Shown: piece after piece, positions 53,484 through 62,513 of the stretch
Layout of the letters: each line of letters begins with the position of its first letter
Position numbering within the stretch: position 1 is the stretch's first letter
NCBI GenBank assembly: GCA_020831885.1
Contig: JAFIFU010000001.1
Location: 1-64,000, forward strand
DNA length: 64,000 nt
Reading direction: 5' to 3'
DNA from: Ectothiorhodospiraceae bacterium
GTDB taxonomy: Bacteria; Pseudomonadota; Gammaproteobacteria; Nitrococcales; Aquisalimonadaceae
Program-made: the position numbers and the translations under genes
The notes under the pieces: model-generated
Told to the model about the DNA's origin: nothing
Seen by the model: the letters and a program-made list of their open reading frames with translations, nothing else
Database searches by the model: none

Positions 53484-53568
53484 GGCGTGAGTCTACTGAT
53501 CTTTCGGAGAGGTTAGTATCGCAGGCGGTGGCAGCCGCGCATGTCGGCGGTGAATGGAGGGGTAGTCG

Positions 53569-53913
53569 GTGGCCCATGCGGGGGAGGTTCTGTGGCGGCT
53601 GTGCCGGCCGGTGGTGGGTCTCGCGATTCTGGCGGCGGTGAGTCTGACGCTGGCCATGGTTCTCATGGGGCAGGCGTCGGGCCTCGGTCAGCTCATGCTG
53701 ACGGTGGCCAGTCTGCTGGCCGGGCTTGCGCTGCTGGCGGCAGTGATGGCAGGGGCGGAGTTCCTGTTCGCCCTGTTGGCATGGAACAAATGGCTCCGCG
53801 GCGAGGGCAAACGATGCCCCCACTGTGACTGGCCTTGGTCGCCGTCGATCCTGTTGCCGGACCGCTGCATCAGCGGCCGGCACGCAGACCACCCGGATGC
53901 CGATACGGACTGA
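53569..53913 (+). CDS. Small membrane protein with zinc-ribbon-like C terminus
   Basis: A 114-residue protein (GTG at 53569 with GGAGGGG upstream). Two hydrophobic helices (about residues 14-36 and 40-70) are followed by a basic stretch and CPHC (residues 83-86) with a further Cys near 99 and His residues beyond, suggesting a metal-binding tail. No family recognised. Converges with the next small gene with a 17-base gap. Confidence 0.65.
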   Translation: MAHAGEVLWRLCRPVVGLAILAAVSLTLAMVLMGQASGLGQLMLTVASLLAGLALLAAVMAGAEFLFALLAWNKWLRGEGKRCPHCDWPWSPSILLPDRCISGRHADHPDADTD

Positions 53914-53930
53914 GAGCCGGGAACGCCCGC

Positions 53931-54134
53931 TCAGTCCTCCACGGCCTCGCAGACGATCCGGACCTTGGGCAGGGCGGTATTGCTGGCGGCAGCTTCCAGT
54001 TCCAGCTCCCGGATGGCGGCATTCACCGCATCGTCTTCAGTCTCCGCCTGAACGACGATTTCCTCTGCATCCTCTTCGCGCTCGGGGCCGTTCCCGTTGC
54101 CGTTCCCGTGCACGAAGCAACGCCAGGTGGGCAT
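53931..54134 (-). CDS. Small acidic hypothetical protein
   Basis: A 67-residue protein. The ATG at 54134 has GGAGG about nine bases upstream. It opens MPTWRCFVHGNGNGNG and continues as a Glu-rich helix (EEDAEEIVVQAETEDDAVNA) and ends near VRIVCEAVED. It resembles small acidic adaptors only in composition. Probably real given the ribosome site, but unassigned. Confidence 0.6.
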   Translation of the reverse strand: MPTWRCFVHGNGNGNGPEREEDAEEIVVQAETEDDAVNAAIRELELEAAASNTALPKVRIVCEAVED

Positions 54135-54340
54135 TTCCCGTGTCCTCCAGCACTGTTTGCCTGGTTGGTGCCGGCCCGGCGGTGTCTCGCCATGACCGAC
54201 ACTGCAAGCATACTAAATCTTTTCGCAGGTTTCGCCAGGGTTTGATGCCATTTGGCGACATCGTGCCTGCGGTCCTGCCCGTCATCGCCGCTTTCCTCCG
54301 GGGCGTCAGGGCCCGGGGAGGCGCTCTGGGGCGTGGGTCA

Positions 54341-55045
54341 TCAGCCCCGTGTGGGCGGCAGGGTATGCAGGGTATACGCGCCCAGCTGGCCACGCAGAAC
54401 GGGCGCCAGGCGCTGGATGAAGTCCGGGAGCCCGATAGCGGCCATGGCGGTCCGCCATCGTTGTTCGGCGCTGTGTGCGGTCAACCAGGCTTGCAGCAGC
54501 GTTTCCATCCGCCCCTCTGCGCAGCCTGGCAGCATCATGGGGTGACAGATGCGGCTGGGGATGCCGGCTTCTTCCAGCGGTTTCAGGCCGGCGATGGCGC
54601 CGGGGGGTGCGTAGGGCTCGAGAAAGCGGGAAGGGCAATGGCGGATCGGCGGTACCGGCGCGTGGAGTTCAACAAGCACGAGCGCGGGGGACGGTTTCCG
54701 GCAGGCGGCACAGAACAGCGCCGCAGACACGCCGCTTTCGTCGGCAATCAGGATCAGCCGGCGGCCTTCCGGAGCGGAGCGCAGGGCATCTCCGTGGGGG
54801 CCGTCCAACGTGCAGTGGGTGCCGTAGGGAAGGGGGGGGAGAGATTCCGCTTCGGCAGGAGGGGCCTGGAAGGCGATCCAGCCTTCCCTGGGTGAGGCAT
54901 CCAGTGCCGGCAGCCGGAGACGGACGTCCTGCACGCTCAGCGTGAACCAGTGGCCTGGCCGTGCCTCCGCGGCCGCGTCGGTGTCGCCGACCTGGAGTAA
55001 TCGGAATCCGCCGGGCAACGCCCGACTGCTGATCAGCCGGGTCAC
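54341..55045 (-). CDS. Ferredoxin-reductase-like flavoprotein encoded at the end of the pyr operon
   Basis: A 234-residue protein beginning at a GTG whose bases overlap the stop of the preceding gene (GTGA at 55042-55045), so it is translationally coupled. The N-terminal part (RPGHWFTLSV, a flavin-binding barrel) and the nucleotide-binding part (RLILIADESGVSAALFCAA) resemble PyrK/siderophore-interacting or ferredoxin reductase proteins. Unlike true PyrK I see no C-terminal [2Fe-2S] cysteine cluster. It may supply electrons to a dihydroorotate-related step, or be unrelated; function inferred only from position. Confidence 0.55.
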   Translation of the reverse strand: MTRLISSRALPGGFRLLQVGDTDAAAEARPGHWFTLSVQDVRLRLPALDASPREGWIAFQAPPAEAESLPPLPYGTHCTLDGPHGDALRSAPEGRRLILIADESGVSAALFCAACRKPSPALVLVELHAPVPPIRHCPSRFLEPYAPPGAIAGLKPLEEAGIPSRICHPMMLPGCAEGRMETLLQAWLTAHSAEQRWRTAMAAIGLPDFIQRLAPVLRGQLGAYTLHTLPPTRG

Positions 55046-56343
55046 GGAACGGTCTCCAGGGCCTCCCGGGGTTGGTGGATCAAACGTCCTTGCAGGAGGG
55101 TCATGCGCACGCGGCCAGTGAACTCCCAGCCCAGAAAGGGTGTGTTCTTGCCGCGACTTCGCATGCTGCTCTCGTCCAGCCGCCATACCCGGTCGGGTTC
55201 GATCAGGCACAGATCCGCCGATGCGCCGACCTGCAGCCGGCCGCAGGGCAGGCCGAGAATTTCCGCCGGACGGGTGCTCAGGCTTCGAAGCAGGCCGGGG
55301 AGATCCAGCAGACCCTCCTCCACCAGCCGCAGGCCCAGGGGCAGCAGGGTGTCCAGGCCGGAGATGCCCGCCGCGGCGCTGATGAAGGGCACTTCCTTGG
55401 CATCGGGTTCGTGGGGTTGATGGTCGGAGCAGATGGCCTGCAGACTGCCGTCGGCAACCGCCGCCCGCAGCGCCTCACGATCGGCATGGCTGCGCAGCGG
55501 GGGGAACACCTTGCACAGGCTGTTGTAGCCGCTGACGTCCATTTCCGTGAGGAAGAGCTGATGCATGGCCACATCGGCAGTCACCGGAAGACCGCGCTGG
55601 CGGGCCTCCCGTACCATGGCGGCGCCCCGGCCGGAGGAAATGCGGTTGAAATGGATCCGGGCCCCAGTCTCCTCCGCCAGCGCCAGATATCGGGCCAGGG
55701 CTGCCGTCTCCGCGGCCACCGGTATCCCGGGGATGCCGAGCCGGGTCGCCACCCAGCCCTCGTGCATGTGAAATTCATCGGTCAGGTACGGATCCGCGGG
55801 GGTGAGCATGATGGTCAGATCCTGAGTGGCCGCGTATTCCATGGCCCGTCGCAGAACCAGGGTGTTGACCACCGGCCGACCGCCGTCGCTGACCGCCCGG
55901 CATCCGGCGGCCTTCATGGCCGCCATCTCAGTGAGCTGTTCGCCCCCCAGGCCCCGGGTCAGCGCTGCCAACGGCATCACATGGGCCCGTTGGGTCTGAC
56001 GCGCCCGTCGCGTGACCAGTTCCACCACGGCGGTGGTGTCCATGGTCGGTGTGGTGGCCGGAGATGCACACAGACTGGTGATTCCGCCGGCGGCTGCCGC
56101 GGCCGCTTCGCTGGCGATGGTGGCCTTGTGCTCCTCGCCCGGCTCGCGCAGGCTGGCCGCCAGGTCCACCAGTCCCGGCGTCACGATCAGGCCGGTGGCG
56201 TCGATATGCTGGCTGGCGGCGAACCCGTCAGGCGCCGCACCGATGGCCACAATACGACCTTCCGCGATGTGCAGGTCGTCCACCCCGTCCCGGGCCCCTT
56301 CCGGGCAGACAAGGCGTCCGCCGGCGATGGTGAGCTGGGTCAT
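55042..56343 (-). CDS. pyrX: Dihydroorotase-like ATCase partner (PyrC', probably non-catalytic)
   Basis: A 433-residue dihydroorotase homologue. The usual metal motif HxH before LREPG is replaced by [11 protein letters not shown], so the two metal-binding histidines are missing, although [10 protein letters not shown] with its Asp remains. This matches the pseudo-dihydroorotase found next to pyrB in Pseudomonas, which is needed for assembly of the aspartate transcarbamoylase complex. Start ATG at 56343 overlaps the pyrB stop (ATGA). A true dihydroorotase must be encoded elsewhere if this one is inactive. Confidence 0.85.
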   Translation of the reverse strand: MTQLTIAGGRLVCPEGARDGVDDLHIAEGRIVAIGAAPDGFAASQHIDATGLIVTPGLVDLAASLREPGEEHKATIASEAAAAAAGGITSLCASPATTPTMDTTAVVELVTRRARQTQRAHVMPLAALTRGLGGEQLTEMAAMKAAGCRAVSDGGRPVVNTLVLRRAMEYAATQDLTIMLTPADPYLTDEFHMHEGWVATRLGIPGIPVAAETAALARYLALAEETGARIHFNRISSGRGAAMVREARQRGLPVTADVAMHQLFLTEMDVSGYNSLCKVFPPLRSHADREALRAAVADGSLQAICSDHQPHEPDAKEVPFISAAAGISGLDTLLPLGLRLVEEGLLDLPGLLRSLSTRPAEILGLPCGRLQVGASADLCLIEPDRVWRLDESSMRSRGKNTPFLGWEFTGRVRMTLLQGRLIHQPREALETVP

Positions 56344-57314
56344 GTGAGTTCCTCCGCCGCTGTGCCGCGCCCCTCGAGGCACATGGACATCACCGCCATG
56401 CGCACGGCAATGCCGTTGGTCACCTGGTTCAGGATCACGGACTGGGGGCCGTCGGCCACGGCCGACTCGATTTCCACGCCCCGGTTGATGGGGCCGGGAT
56501 GCATGACGATGGCGTCGGGGCGGGCCAGAGCCAGACGCTCCTGGCTGATGCCGTAGAGCTGGTAGTACTCGTGTTCGCTGGGTAGCAGTGCCCCCTGCAT
56601 GCGTTCCTTCTGGAGACGGAGGGTGATGACCACGTCCACGTCCCTCAGCCCTTGGCGGATATCGTGGTAGACGTGCGCCCCCAGGCTGCCCACGTCACGC
56701 GGAAGCAGGGTGCGTGGCGCCACCACGCGCACCTCCCCGGCGCCCAGCGTATTCAGCGCATGGATCTGCGAGCGCGCGACCCGGGAGTGGAGAATGTCGC
56801 CGACAATGGCGATCCGCAGGGGCTCGAAATCCCCCTTGTGCCGACGGATGGTGTACATGTCCAGCATGGCCTGGGTCGGGTGAGCGTGGCGGCCGTCTCC
56901 GGCGTTGACCACGCCGACATGGGGTGCCACGTGCTGGGCGATGAAATGGGCCGCGCCGCTGTCCCCGTGGCGCACCACGAACATGTCACACTGCATTGCC
57001 TGCAGGTTCCGGAGCATGTCCAGGAGGCTTTCCCCTTTTGTGGTGGCGGAGGTGGCGACGTTGATGTTGAGCACGTCCGCGGACAGACGTTTGGCTGCCA
57101 GCTCGAAGGTGGTGCGCGTCCGGGTGCTGGGCTCGAAGAACAGGTTGATGATCGTGCGGCCCCGCAGCAGGGGGACTTTTTTCACCGATTTCTCGATAAC
57201 CCCGGAAAAGGACTCCGCCGTGTCCAGGATCCGTTCCAGCAGCTCCCGGGGCAGTCCCTCCACGGTGAGGAAATGTCGGAGGCGGCCGGCATCGTCCAGT
57301 TGGATGTTCTTCAT
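56340..57314 (-). CDS. pyrB: Aspartate carbamoyltransferase catalytic subunit
   Basis: A 324-residue enzyme, the committed step of pyrimidine synthesis. Motifs: [19 protein letters not shown] (carbamoyl phosphate loop), HPTQAMLDM and [14 protein letters not shown] (aspartate domain). It overlaps pyrR upstream by ATGA and the dihydroorotase-like gene downstream, so they form one operon. Confidence 0.97.
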   Translation of the reverse strand: MKNIQLDDAGRLRHFLTVEGLPRELLERILDTAESFSGVIEKSVKKVPLLRGRTIINLFFEPSTRTRTTFELAAKRLSADVLNINVATSATTKGESLLDMLRNLQAMQCDMFVVRHGDSGAAHFIAQHVAPHVGVVNAGDGRHAHPTQAMLDMYTIRRHKGDFEPLRIAIVGDILHSRVARSQIHALNTLGAGEVRVVAPRTLLPRDVGSLGAHVYHDIRQGLRDVDVVITLRLQKERMQGALLPSEHEYYQLYGISQERLALARPDAIVMHPGPINRGVEIESAVADGPQSVILNQVTNGIAVRMAVMSMCLEGRGTAAEELT

Positions 57315-57817
57315 GCGCTGTCCCTGATGATCAGTTCAAGCGGGTCCGGGCCCTGGAGCTTGATCTGACGGCCCGGACCCGGATCGGCGCTGATGCCGGT
57401 GACGTCCGGGCCGATGGGCAGCTCGCGCCCACCGCGGTCCACCAGCACCGCAAGCAGGACGGCGTCGGGCCGCCCGTAATCGAAGATTTCGTTCAGGGCG
57501 GCCCGTACGGTACGACCGCTGTGGATCACGTCGTCCACCAGGATGACGGTGCGTGCATCCACGGTGAACGGCAGCCGGGAGGGGCGTACCTGGGGCTGGA
57601 CCCCGCGGGTGCTCACATCATCCCGGTAGAAGGAGATATCCAGCGTGCCAAGGGGTTCCCGGAGTTCCAGGGCCTGGTGTAGCCGTTCCGCCACCCAGGC
57701 GCCTCCGGTGTGAACGCCAACCATGACCGGGTCCCGGGTGCCGCGGGCATGAAGCAAACGCTTCATGGATCCGGCCATTTGGGCCAGCAGTGTTTCGACA
57801 GGGGCGAGCTCCGTCAT
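57311..57817 (-). CDS. pyrR: PyrR bifunctional uracil phosphoribosyltransferase/regulator
   Basis: A 168-residue phosphoribosyltransferase with the PRPP loop [18 protein letters not shown]. In Bacillus PyrR attenuates pyr transcription by binding mRNA; in Gram-negatives its regulation is less clear, though the uracil phosphoribosyltransferase activity is kept. Overlaps ruvX and pyrB at both ends (ATGA). Confidence 0.95.
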   Translation of the reverse strand: MTELAPVETLLAQMAGSMKRLLHARGTRDPVMVGVHTGGAWVAERLHQALELREPLGTLDISFYRDDVSTRGVQPQVRPSRLPFTVDARTVILVDDVIHSGRTVRAALNEIFDYGRPDAVLLAVLVDRGGRELPIGPDVTGISADPGPGRQIKLQGPDPLELIIRDSA

Positions 57818-58245
57818 CGGCCGTTTTCCCGTAGCCAGGTTTCGAGGATGATGCTGGCGGCGATCATATCAATCGCCCCCTTGTCCCGGCGAGCCCTGGC
57901 CGGCAGGGTGTCCAGGCGCTCCCGTGCCTCGCGGGAACTGAGCCGCTCCTCCACCAGGTGGACCGGCAGGCCGTGGCGACCCCGCAGTCGACGGGCAAAT
58001 CGCTGCGCGGCGCGTGCCATGTCACCCTCGCCGCCATCGTCCAACAGGGGCAGGCCCACGATCAGGGCCTGTGGTTGCCATCGGGCCACCAGGCTCCCGA
58101 TGGCCTCCCAGTCCGGTTGCCCGGGGTGGGGGCAGTCCAGGGTGACAAGGGCCCGCGCCGTGCCCGTGACCGTCTCGCCGACGGCAACGCCGATGCGCCT
58201 CAGGCCGTAGTCGAAACCCAGTACACGCTGTACCCCGGGGGTCAT
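57814..58245 (-). CDS. ruvX: Holliday junction resolvase-like protein RuvX (YqgF)
   Basis: A 143-residue protein with the RNase H-like fold: VLGFDYGLRRIGVAVGE (catalytic Asp), IVGLPLLDDG and LVEERLSSREA. YqgF/RuvX matures the 5' end of 16S rRNA in several bacteria. It overlaps yqgE upstream and pyrR downstream. Confidence 0.94.
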   Translation of the reverse strand: MTPGVQRVLGFDYGLRRIGVAVGETVTGTARALVTLDCPHPGQPDWEAIGSLVARWQPQALIVGLPLLDDGGEGDMARAAQRFARRLRGRHGLPVHLVEERLSSREARERLDTLPARARRDKGAIDMIAASIILETWLRENGR

Positions 58246-58805
58246 GCGTGGCCGGTGTCCGAGGACAGCAGGTTGATATCCACCCCCAGCAGGGCGGCGG
58301 CGGCGTGCCAGCGTTGCTCGTTACCATGATGGAAGATGATATCCGGGTCAGCCGGACCGTTCAGCCAGGCGTTGGCGGCCATCTCCTGTTCCAGTTGGCC
58401 GGCGCCCCAGCCGGCATAGCCCAGCGCGACGAGAAACCGTTCCGGCCCCTCACCCCGTGCGATGGCGGCGAGTATGTCCCGGGACGTGGTCACGGCAATG
58501 CGTTCCGAAATCACCAGGGAAGAGTCCCAGGCGCCGCCGGGGGGGTGCAGCACAAAGCCGCGTTCCCGCTGCACCGGCCCGCCCATGTAGACAGTCCGGG
58601 CCGCGATATCGGGGTGCTCCGCCGGGGTATCCAGATGATCCAGCAGTTCCCCCAGGGTGATGTCCGTGGGGCGGTTGATCACGATACCCAGGGCACCCTC
58701 GCTGTTGTGTTCGCATAAAAAGGTGACCGTGCGCTGGAAATTCGGATCGTCCAGTGACGGCATGGCGATCAGGAAATGGTTGCTGAGGCTGCTGCTCTCG
58801 GACAT
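58242..58805 (-). CDS. yqgE: YqgE/AlgH family protein
   Basis: A 187-residue protein of the UPF0301 family. Markers: LSNHFLIAMPSLDDPNF, LCEHNSEGALGIVINRP, VYMGGPVQRERGFVLH and ALGYAGWGAGQLEQE. The start ATG at 58805 follows a GGGAAG site; upstream in-frame starts at 58883 are less likely. Function is not defined. First of the tightly overlapping yqgE-ruvX-pyrRBX run. Confidence 0.92.
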   Translation of the reverse strand: MSESSSLSNHFLIAMPSLDDPNFQRTVTFLCEHNSEGALGIVINRPTDITLGELLDHLDTPAEHPDIAARTVYMGGPVQRERGFVLHPPGGAWDSSLVISERIAVTTSRDILAAIARGEGPERFLVALGYAGWGAGQLEQEMAANAWLNGPADPDIIFHHGNEQRWHAAAALLGVDINLLSSDTGHA

Positions 58806-58894
58806 GGCATGCTTCCCGGCACCACGAACAGATGCCCTTGTTGTCATCGGCTCTATTGTGACCGGTTTTGGCCGATGATTCATGGGGGGATGGT

Positions 58895-59764
58895 CTATTG
58901 GGCGCGAAGCCGCTCACCGCGCACGAACTCCCAGGTGCGGGTGATCACCAGGCGGTCCTTGCCCTGTAGTACCTCGTCCGGCACCGGTGGGAAGGGGGAG
59001 GCGATTTCCACGATACGCATGGCCGACTGATCCAGCACGGCATGGCGGGACGGCTCGAGGACGCGGATGTCCTCCACGTTGCCGTCCGGAAACAGGGTGA
59101 CTTCCACGATCAGGGTGCCGGAGAGCCCGCGACGGCGCGCCTCCTCGGGGTAGTTCAGATTGCCGATCTGCTCGACGCGCTGGATCCAGGCGTGCATGTA
59201 GGCCGCCGCCGCATGGGAACGGGTGCGGGCGTTGATGCGCTGCTTGGTGGGCCAGCGGGCGTTCCAGTCGATGGTGCGCGTGGTGTCGGCGATGTCGCGG
59301 GCCACCTGTTGTCGGGTCTCGGCCAGGGACAGGGGTCGCTCTTCCACCGGTTCGGGAGTCTCTTCCGCGAGCCGGTCCGGCTCCGGCGTCAGGTCTTCCG
59401 AGCGCTCCGCCGTCACCGCCGGCGGCGTCTCCGGCGTGCTCTCGGGTTCCGGGGCGATTTCCGGTTCCGCCTGGGTCAGGTCTTCCATATCCCGCGGGTC
59501 GGGCACCACGGCGCTGGGCTCGCTGGGCCGGACGATCTCTTCCTGGGTACCGCCGCCGTCCTGGTCCTCCGGCGCCAGGAAGTCGTAGTCCTCCGGTGTC
59601 TCGTCCGTGGGGGACTGGGTCAGCGTGATCTCGATCAGCGGGGGCAGTGCCCGGTCGGGCAGCACGGTGCTGAAACCCACGCCAAGAATGATCAGGGCAT
59701 GTACCACCGCCGCCATGAACAGCGTCATGCCCAACCGGTCGTTCGGGGTGATCTTCGCGCTCAT
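58895..59764 (-). CDS. tonB: TonB-like energy transducer
   Basis: A 289-residue protein. One N-terminal helix (LGMTLFMAAVVHALIILGVG) anchors it in the inner membrane; a long Pro/Glu-rich linker follows; the C-terminal domain has LNYPEEARRRGLSGTLIVEV and FPDGNVEDIRVLEPS. It would couple the proton gradient to outer-membrane receptors, although the exbBD pair is not here. Confidence 0.88.
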   Translation of the reverse strand: MSAKITPNDRLGMTLFMAAVVHALIILGVGFSTVLPDRALPPLIEITLTQSPTDETPEDYDFLAPEDQDGGGTQEEIVRPSEPSAVVPDPRDMEDLTQAEPEIAPEPESTPETPPAVTAERSEDLTPEPDRLAEETPEPVEERPLSLAETRQQVARDIADTTRTIDWNARWPTKQRINARTRSHAAAAYMHAWIQRVEQIGNLNYPEEARRRGLSGTLIVEVTLFPDGNVEDIRVLEPSRHAVLDQSAMRIVEIASPFPPVPDEVLQGKDRLVITRTWEFVRGERLRAQ

Positions 59765-59821
59765 CGTATTCCGTGTCGGTCACGCCGGTCCGTGGGGCGA
59801 CAATCCCGTCGCCGCTGGGGG

Positions 59822-60772
59822 TCAGCCCCCGCGTTGCTGCTCGAGAAAGCTCATGAGTCGGGAGGCGATGTCGATCCCGTAAATCTTGTCCAGTTCGCGG
59901 ACGCAGGTAGGACTGGTCACGTTGATTTCCGTGAGGTAATCGCCAATGACATCCAGACCGACAAACCATAACCCGCGTTCCCGCAATGTGGGTGCGACCT
60001 GGTCCACAATCCAGCGATCACGCCCGCTGAGCGGGACGCCCTCGCCGCGCCCTCCGGCGGCAAGGTTGCCGCGTGTCTCGCCCGCCTGGGGGATGCGGGC
60101 CAGGGCATACTCAACCGGCTCGCCGTCAATCAGCAGAATGCGCTTGTCGCCGCTGCTGATCTCCGGGAGGTAGCGTTGTGCCATGATGTAACGGCCACCG
60201 TCGCCGGTCAGCGTATCGATCACCACCGAGGTGTTCGGGTCGCCATGTTCCAGCACGAAGATGGATCGCCCGCCCATGCCGTCCAGGGGTTTGAGCACGG
60301 CTTTGCCCTGCTCCCGGATAAAGGCTCTGAGCCGGTCCCGGTCGGCATCGACCACGGTTGGCGCGCAGCACTGGGCGAAATGGGCGGTATAGAGCTTTTC
60401 GTTGGCGTCGCGCAGCGCCCGGGGGCGGTTCACCACCAGCGCACCGTCGGCTTCCGCCCGCTCCAGCAGGTAGGTGGCATACAGGAACTGGCTGTCCACC
60501 GGTGGATCCTTGCGCATCAGGATGATATCCAGGTCCGCCAGGGGGGTCAGGTGCTCCTCCCCCAGGCTGAACCAGTCGCTGTTGTCGTCCCGCACCGTCA
60601 GCGAGCGCTGGTGGCCCCAGGCCTGGCCCCCGCGAAGGTGGAGATCGCCCAGCTCCATGTAGCGGAGTTCCCAGTTCCGCTTCTGCGCGGCCAGGAGCAT
60701 CGCAAGGGTTGTGTCCTTGTACGGGGTGATACCGGAAATGGGGTCCATGACGACCCCGACACGTAACGACAT
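59822..60772 (-). CDS. gshB: Glutathione synthetase
   Basis: A 316-residue ATP-grasp enzyme for the final step of glutathione synthesis. The start is the ATG at 60772 (MSLRVGVVMDPISGI) with GGGAG upstream; longer frames are disregarded. Motifs: LKPLDGMGGRSIFVLE, RYLPEISSGDKRILLIDG and LTEINVTSPTCVRELD. Divergent from pilG. Confidence 0.96.
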   Translation of the reverse strand: MSLRVGVVMDPISGITPYKDTTLAMLLAAQKRNWELRYMELGDLHLRGGQAWGHQRSLTVRDDNSDWFSLGEEHLTPLADLDIILMRKDPPVDSQFLYATYLLERAEADGALVVNRPRALRDANEKLYTAHFAQCCAPTVVDADRDRLRAFIREQGKAVLKPLDGMGGRSIFVLEHGDPNTSVVIDTLTGDGGRYIMAQRYLPEISSGDKRILLIDGEPVEYALARIPQAGETRGNLAAGGRGEGVPLSGRDRWIVDQVAPTLRERGLWFVGLDVIGDYLTEINVTSPTCVRELDKIYGIDIASRLMSFLEQQRGG

Positions 60773-60840
60773 GAAACGGACTCCCGTTTGTGTGGACCAT
60801 GCCACAGACCGCTGGGTGTTCGGTGGATTATGGTGGACGT

Positions 60841-60853
60841 CTATGTTACATAG
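60841..60853. promoter_or_regulatory. Palindrome CTATGTTACATAG in gshB-pilG spacer
   Basis: A perfect 13-base palindrome (CTATGT-T-ACATAG) in the 189-base divergent spacer, about 110 bases upstream of pilG. Position and symmetry suit an operator, but no regulator was assigned and a chance palindrome is possible. Confidence 0.35.
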
Positions 60854-60961
60854 GTGCGAGCCATTGCGGAAACGGACGGCTTCGCCATTGGTGTGCACTG
60901 TTCACGCCAGTTTCGCAGCGGCTGCGACGGTGCGTCAGCGCAAGGACCTCGGGGGAGTTCG

Positions 60962-61366
60962 GTGGATAAGGAAAGCGATCGGAACGGACTGGCGGGCTTG
61001 AAGGTGATGGTCATCGATGACAGCAAGACCATCCGGCGCACCGCTGAAACGCTGCTCAGAAAAGAAGGCTGCGACGTCATCACTGCGACCGACGGCTTCG
61101 AGGCCTTGTCGAAAATCGCCGATCTCAAGCCGGAAATCATTTTCATCGATATCATGATGCCGCGGCTCGACGGCTACCAGACCTGCGCTCTGATCAAACA
61201 TAACCAGATGTTCAAAAAAACGCCGGTGATCATGCTCTCCAGCAAGGACGGGCTGTTCGACCGGGCGCGGGGGCGGATCGTGGGTTCCGAGCAGTACCTC
61301 ACCAAACCGTTCACGCGGGAAGAGCTGCTGGGCGCCATCAAACGGCATCTGAACCAGGCAGCGTGA
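60962..61366 (+). CDS. pilG: Twitching motility response regulator PilG
   Basis: A 134-residue single-domain response regulator. The start is the GTG at 60962 (SD GGGGGAG). The CheY fold shows VMVIDDSKTIRR, phospho-acceptor Asp in IIFIDIMMPRLDGYQ, and the Lys in YLTKPFTREELL. In Pseudomonas it controls pilus extension and cAMP with PilH and PilJ. Forms a cluster with pilH, pilI and pilJ. Confidence 0.95.
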   Translation: MDKESDRNGLAGLKVMVIDDSKTIRRTAETLLRKEGCDVITATDGFEALSKIADLKPEIIFIDIMMPRLDGYQTCALIKHNQMFKKTPVIMLSSKDGLFDRARGRIVGSEQYLTKPFTREELLGAIKRHLNQAA

Positions 61367-61503
61367 CGCATTACACGGTTTCCCGGAGCCGGTGGTAGCA
61401 AGATGGGATCTCTGCGCCGGCCGGGCGTATGGCAGGAGACCCATGCGACGCCTGCCTGCAGTCTCACTATCTCGAACGCTTCATCGATCTAGAGGAATTT
61501 GGA

Positions 61504-61869
61504 ATGGCTCGGGTACTCATCGTTGACGATTCCCCAACGGAAACCCATGTGCTTCGGGGGATGCTGGAAAAGCACGGCTACGACGTGACCGTGGCCGAAA
61601 CCGGCGAGGACGGGATCAAGCTGGCGCATTCCCTGACGCCGGATCTGATTCTCATGGACATCGTCATGCCGGGGGTCAACGGCTTCCAGGCAACCCGCAA
61701 ACTGAGCAAGGACCCGGCGACCGCCAGCATCCCCATCGTGATCATCAGCACCAAGGATCAGGATACCGACCGCATCTGGGGGATGCGGCAGGGGGCGCGG
61801 GACTACATCACCAAGCCGGTGACCGAGCCCGAATTGATCGCCAAGGTCAAGGACGCGCTGGGCGGCTGA
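61504..61869 (+). CDS. pilH: Twitching motility response regulator PilH
   Basis: A 121-residue CheY-like regulator: VLIVDDSPTETHVLR, Asp in LILMDIVMPGVNGFQ, Lys in YITKPVTEPEL. The ATG at 61504 has GAGGAA upstream. Expected to oppose or balance PilG output. Lies 137 bases after pilG; pilI follows after 16 bases. Confidence 0.95.
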   Translation: MARVLIVDDSPTETHVLRGMLEKHGYDVTVAETGEDGIKLAHSLTPDLILMDIVMPGVNGFQATRKLSKDPATASIPIVIISTKDQDTDRIWGMRQGARDYITKPVTEPELIAKVKDALGG

Positions 61870-61885
61870 GGATCCAGGAGGGCCG

Positions 61886-62437
61886 ATGGATGCGAGGCTA
61901 GAACAGCATTCTCCGTTTCGCATACTCCTGGAGCTGGAGCGACTGGGCCGTGCCCATGCCGCCGAGTTGCCTGCGCAGGAGGAGCATCGGGCCCTGTGGG
62001 AGGGCGTTGCCTTCCGGCTTGGCACCCGGCATTTCGTCGCACCCATGCGCCAGGTGGCCGAGATGCTCAAGTACCCTGAACTTTCACCGGTGCCGCGCAC
62101 GCGCTCGTGGGTGCGCGGCCTCGCCAACGTGCGCGGCAACCTGCTGCCGGTGATGGACCTCAGTGCCTACCTGGGGGATCTGCCCGCCGGCGTCACCCGC
62201 AGCAGTCGTGTGCTGGTTATCGATATTGACGGGGTGTTTGCCGGTCTGCTCGTCGATGAGGTCTTCGGCATGCGGCATTTCCAGGATGATCAGCAGAGCG
62301 GGGTTCCCGCTGATCTGCCTTCCACCCTGGAGCCCTATGTCACGGACAGCTTCCGCGACGAGCGGGGGACGACCTGGCTGCTGTTCAGCATGGAGGCGCT
62401 GGCCCATCACCCGCAATTTCTGAAGGTGGCCGGATGA
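61886..62437 (+). CDS. pilI: Twitching motility CheW-like adaptor PilI
   Basis: A 183-residue CheW-domain protein. Markers: VAFRLGTRHFVAPMRQV, then SWVRGLANVRGNLLPVMDLSAYL and FAGLLVDEVFGMRHF. Couples the PilJ receptor to a histidine kinase (PilL/ChpA, outside the window). ATG at 61886 with AGGAGG upstream. Confidence 0.95.
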   Translation: MDARLEQHSPFRILLELERLGRAHAAELPAQEEHRALWEGVAFRLGTRHFVAPMRQVAEMLKYPELSPVPRTRSWVRGLANVRGNLLPVMDLSAYLGDLPAGVTRSSRVLVIDIDGVFAGLLVDEVFGMRHFQDDQQSGVPADLPSTLEPYVTDSFRDERGTTWLLFSMEALAHHPQFLKVAG

Positions 62438-62513
62438 ACACCCGGGATGGCCGGGTGGGTCAGGACCGAACGCTCCCGCGGCGGGGCGGACATTCTCTGG
62501 AGGAACGACAACC

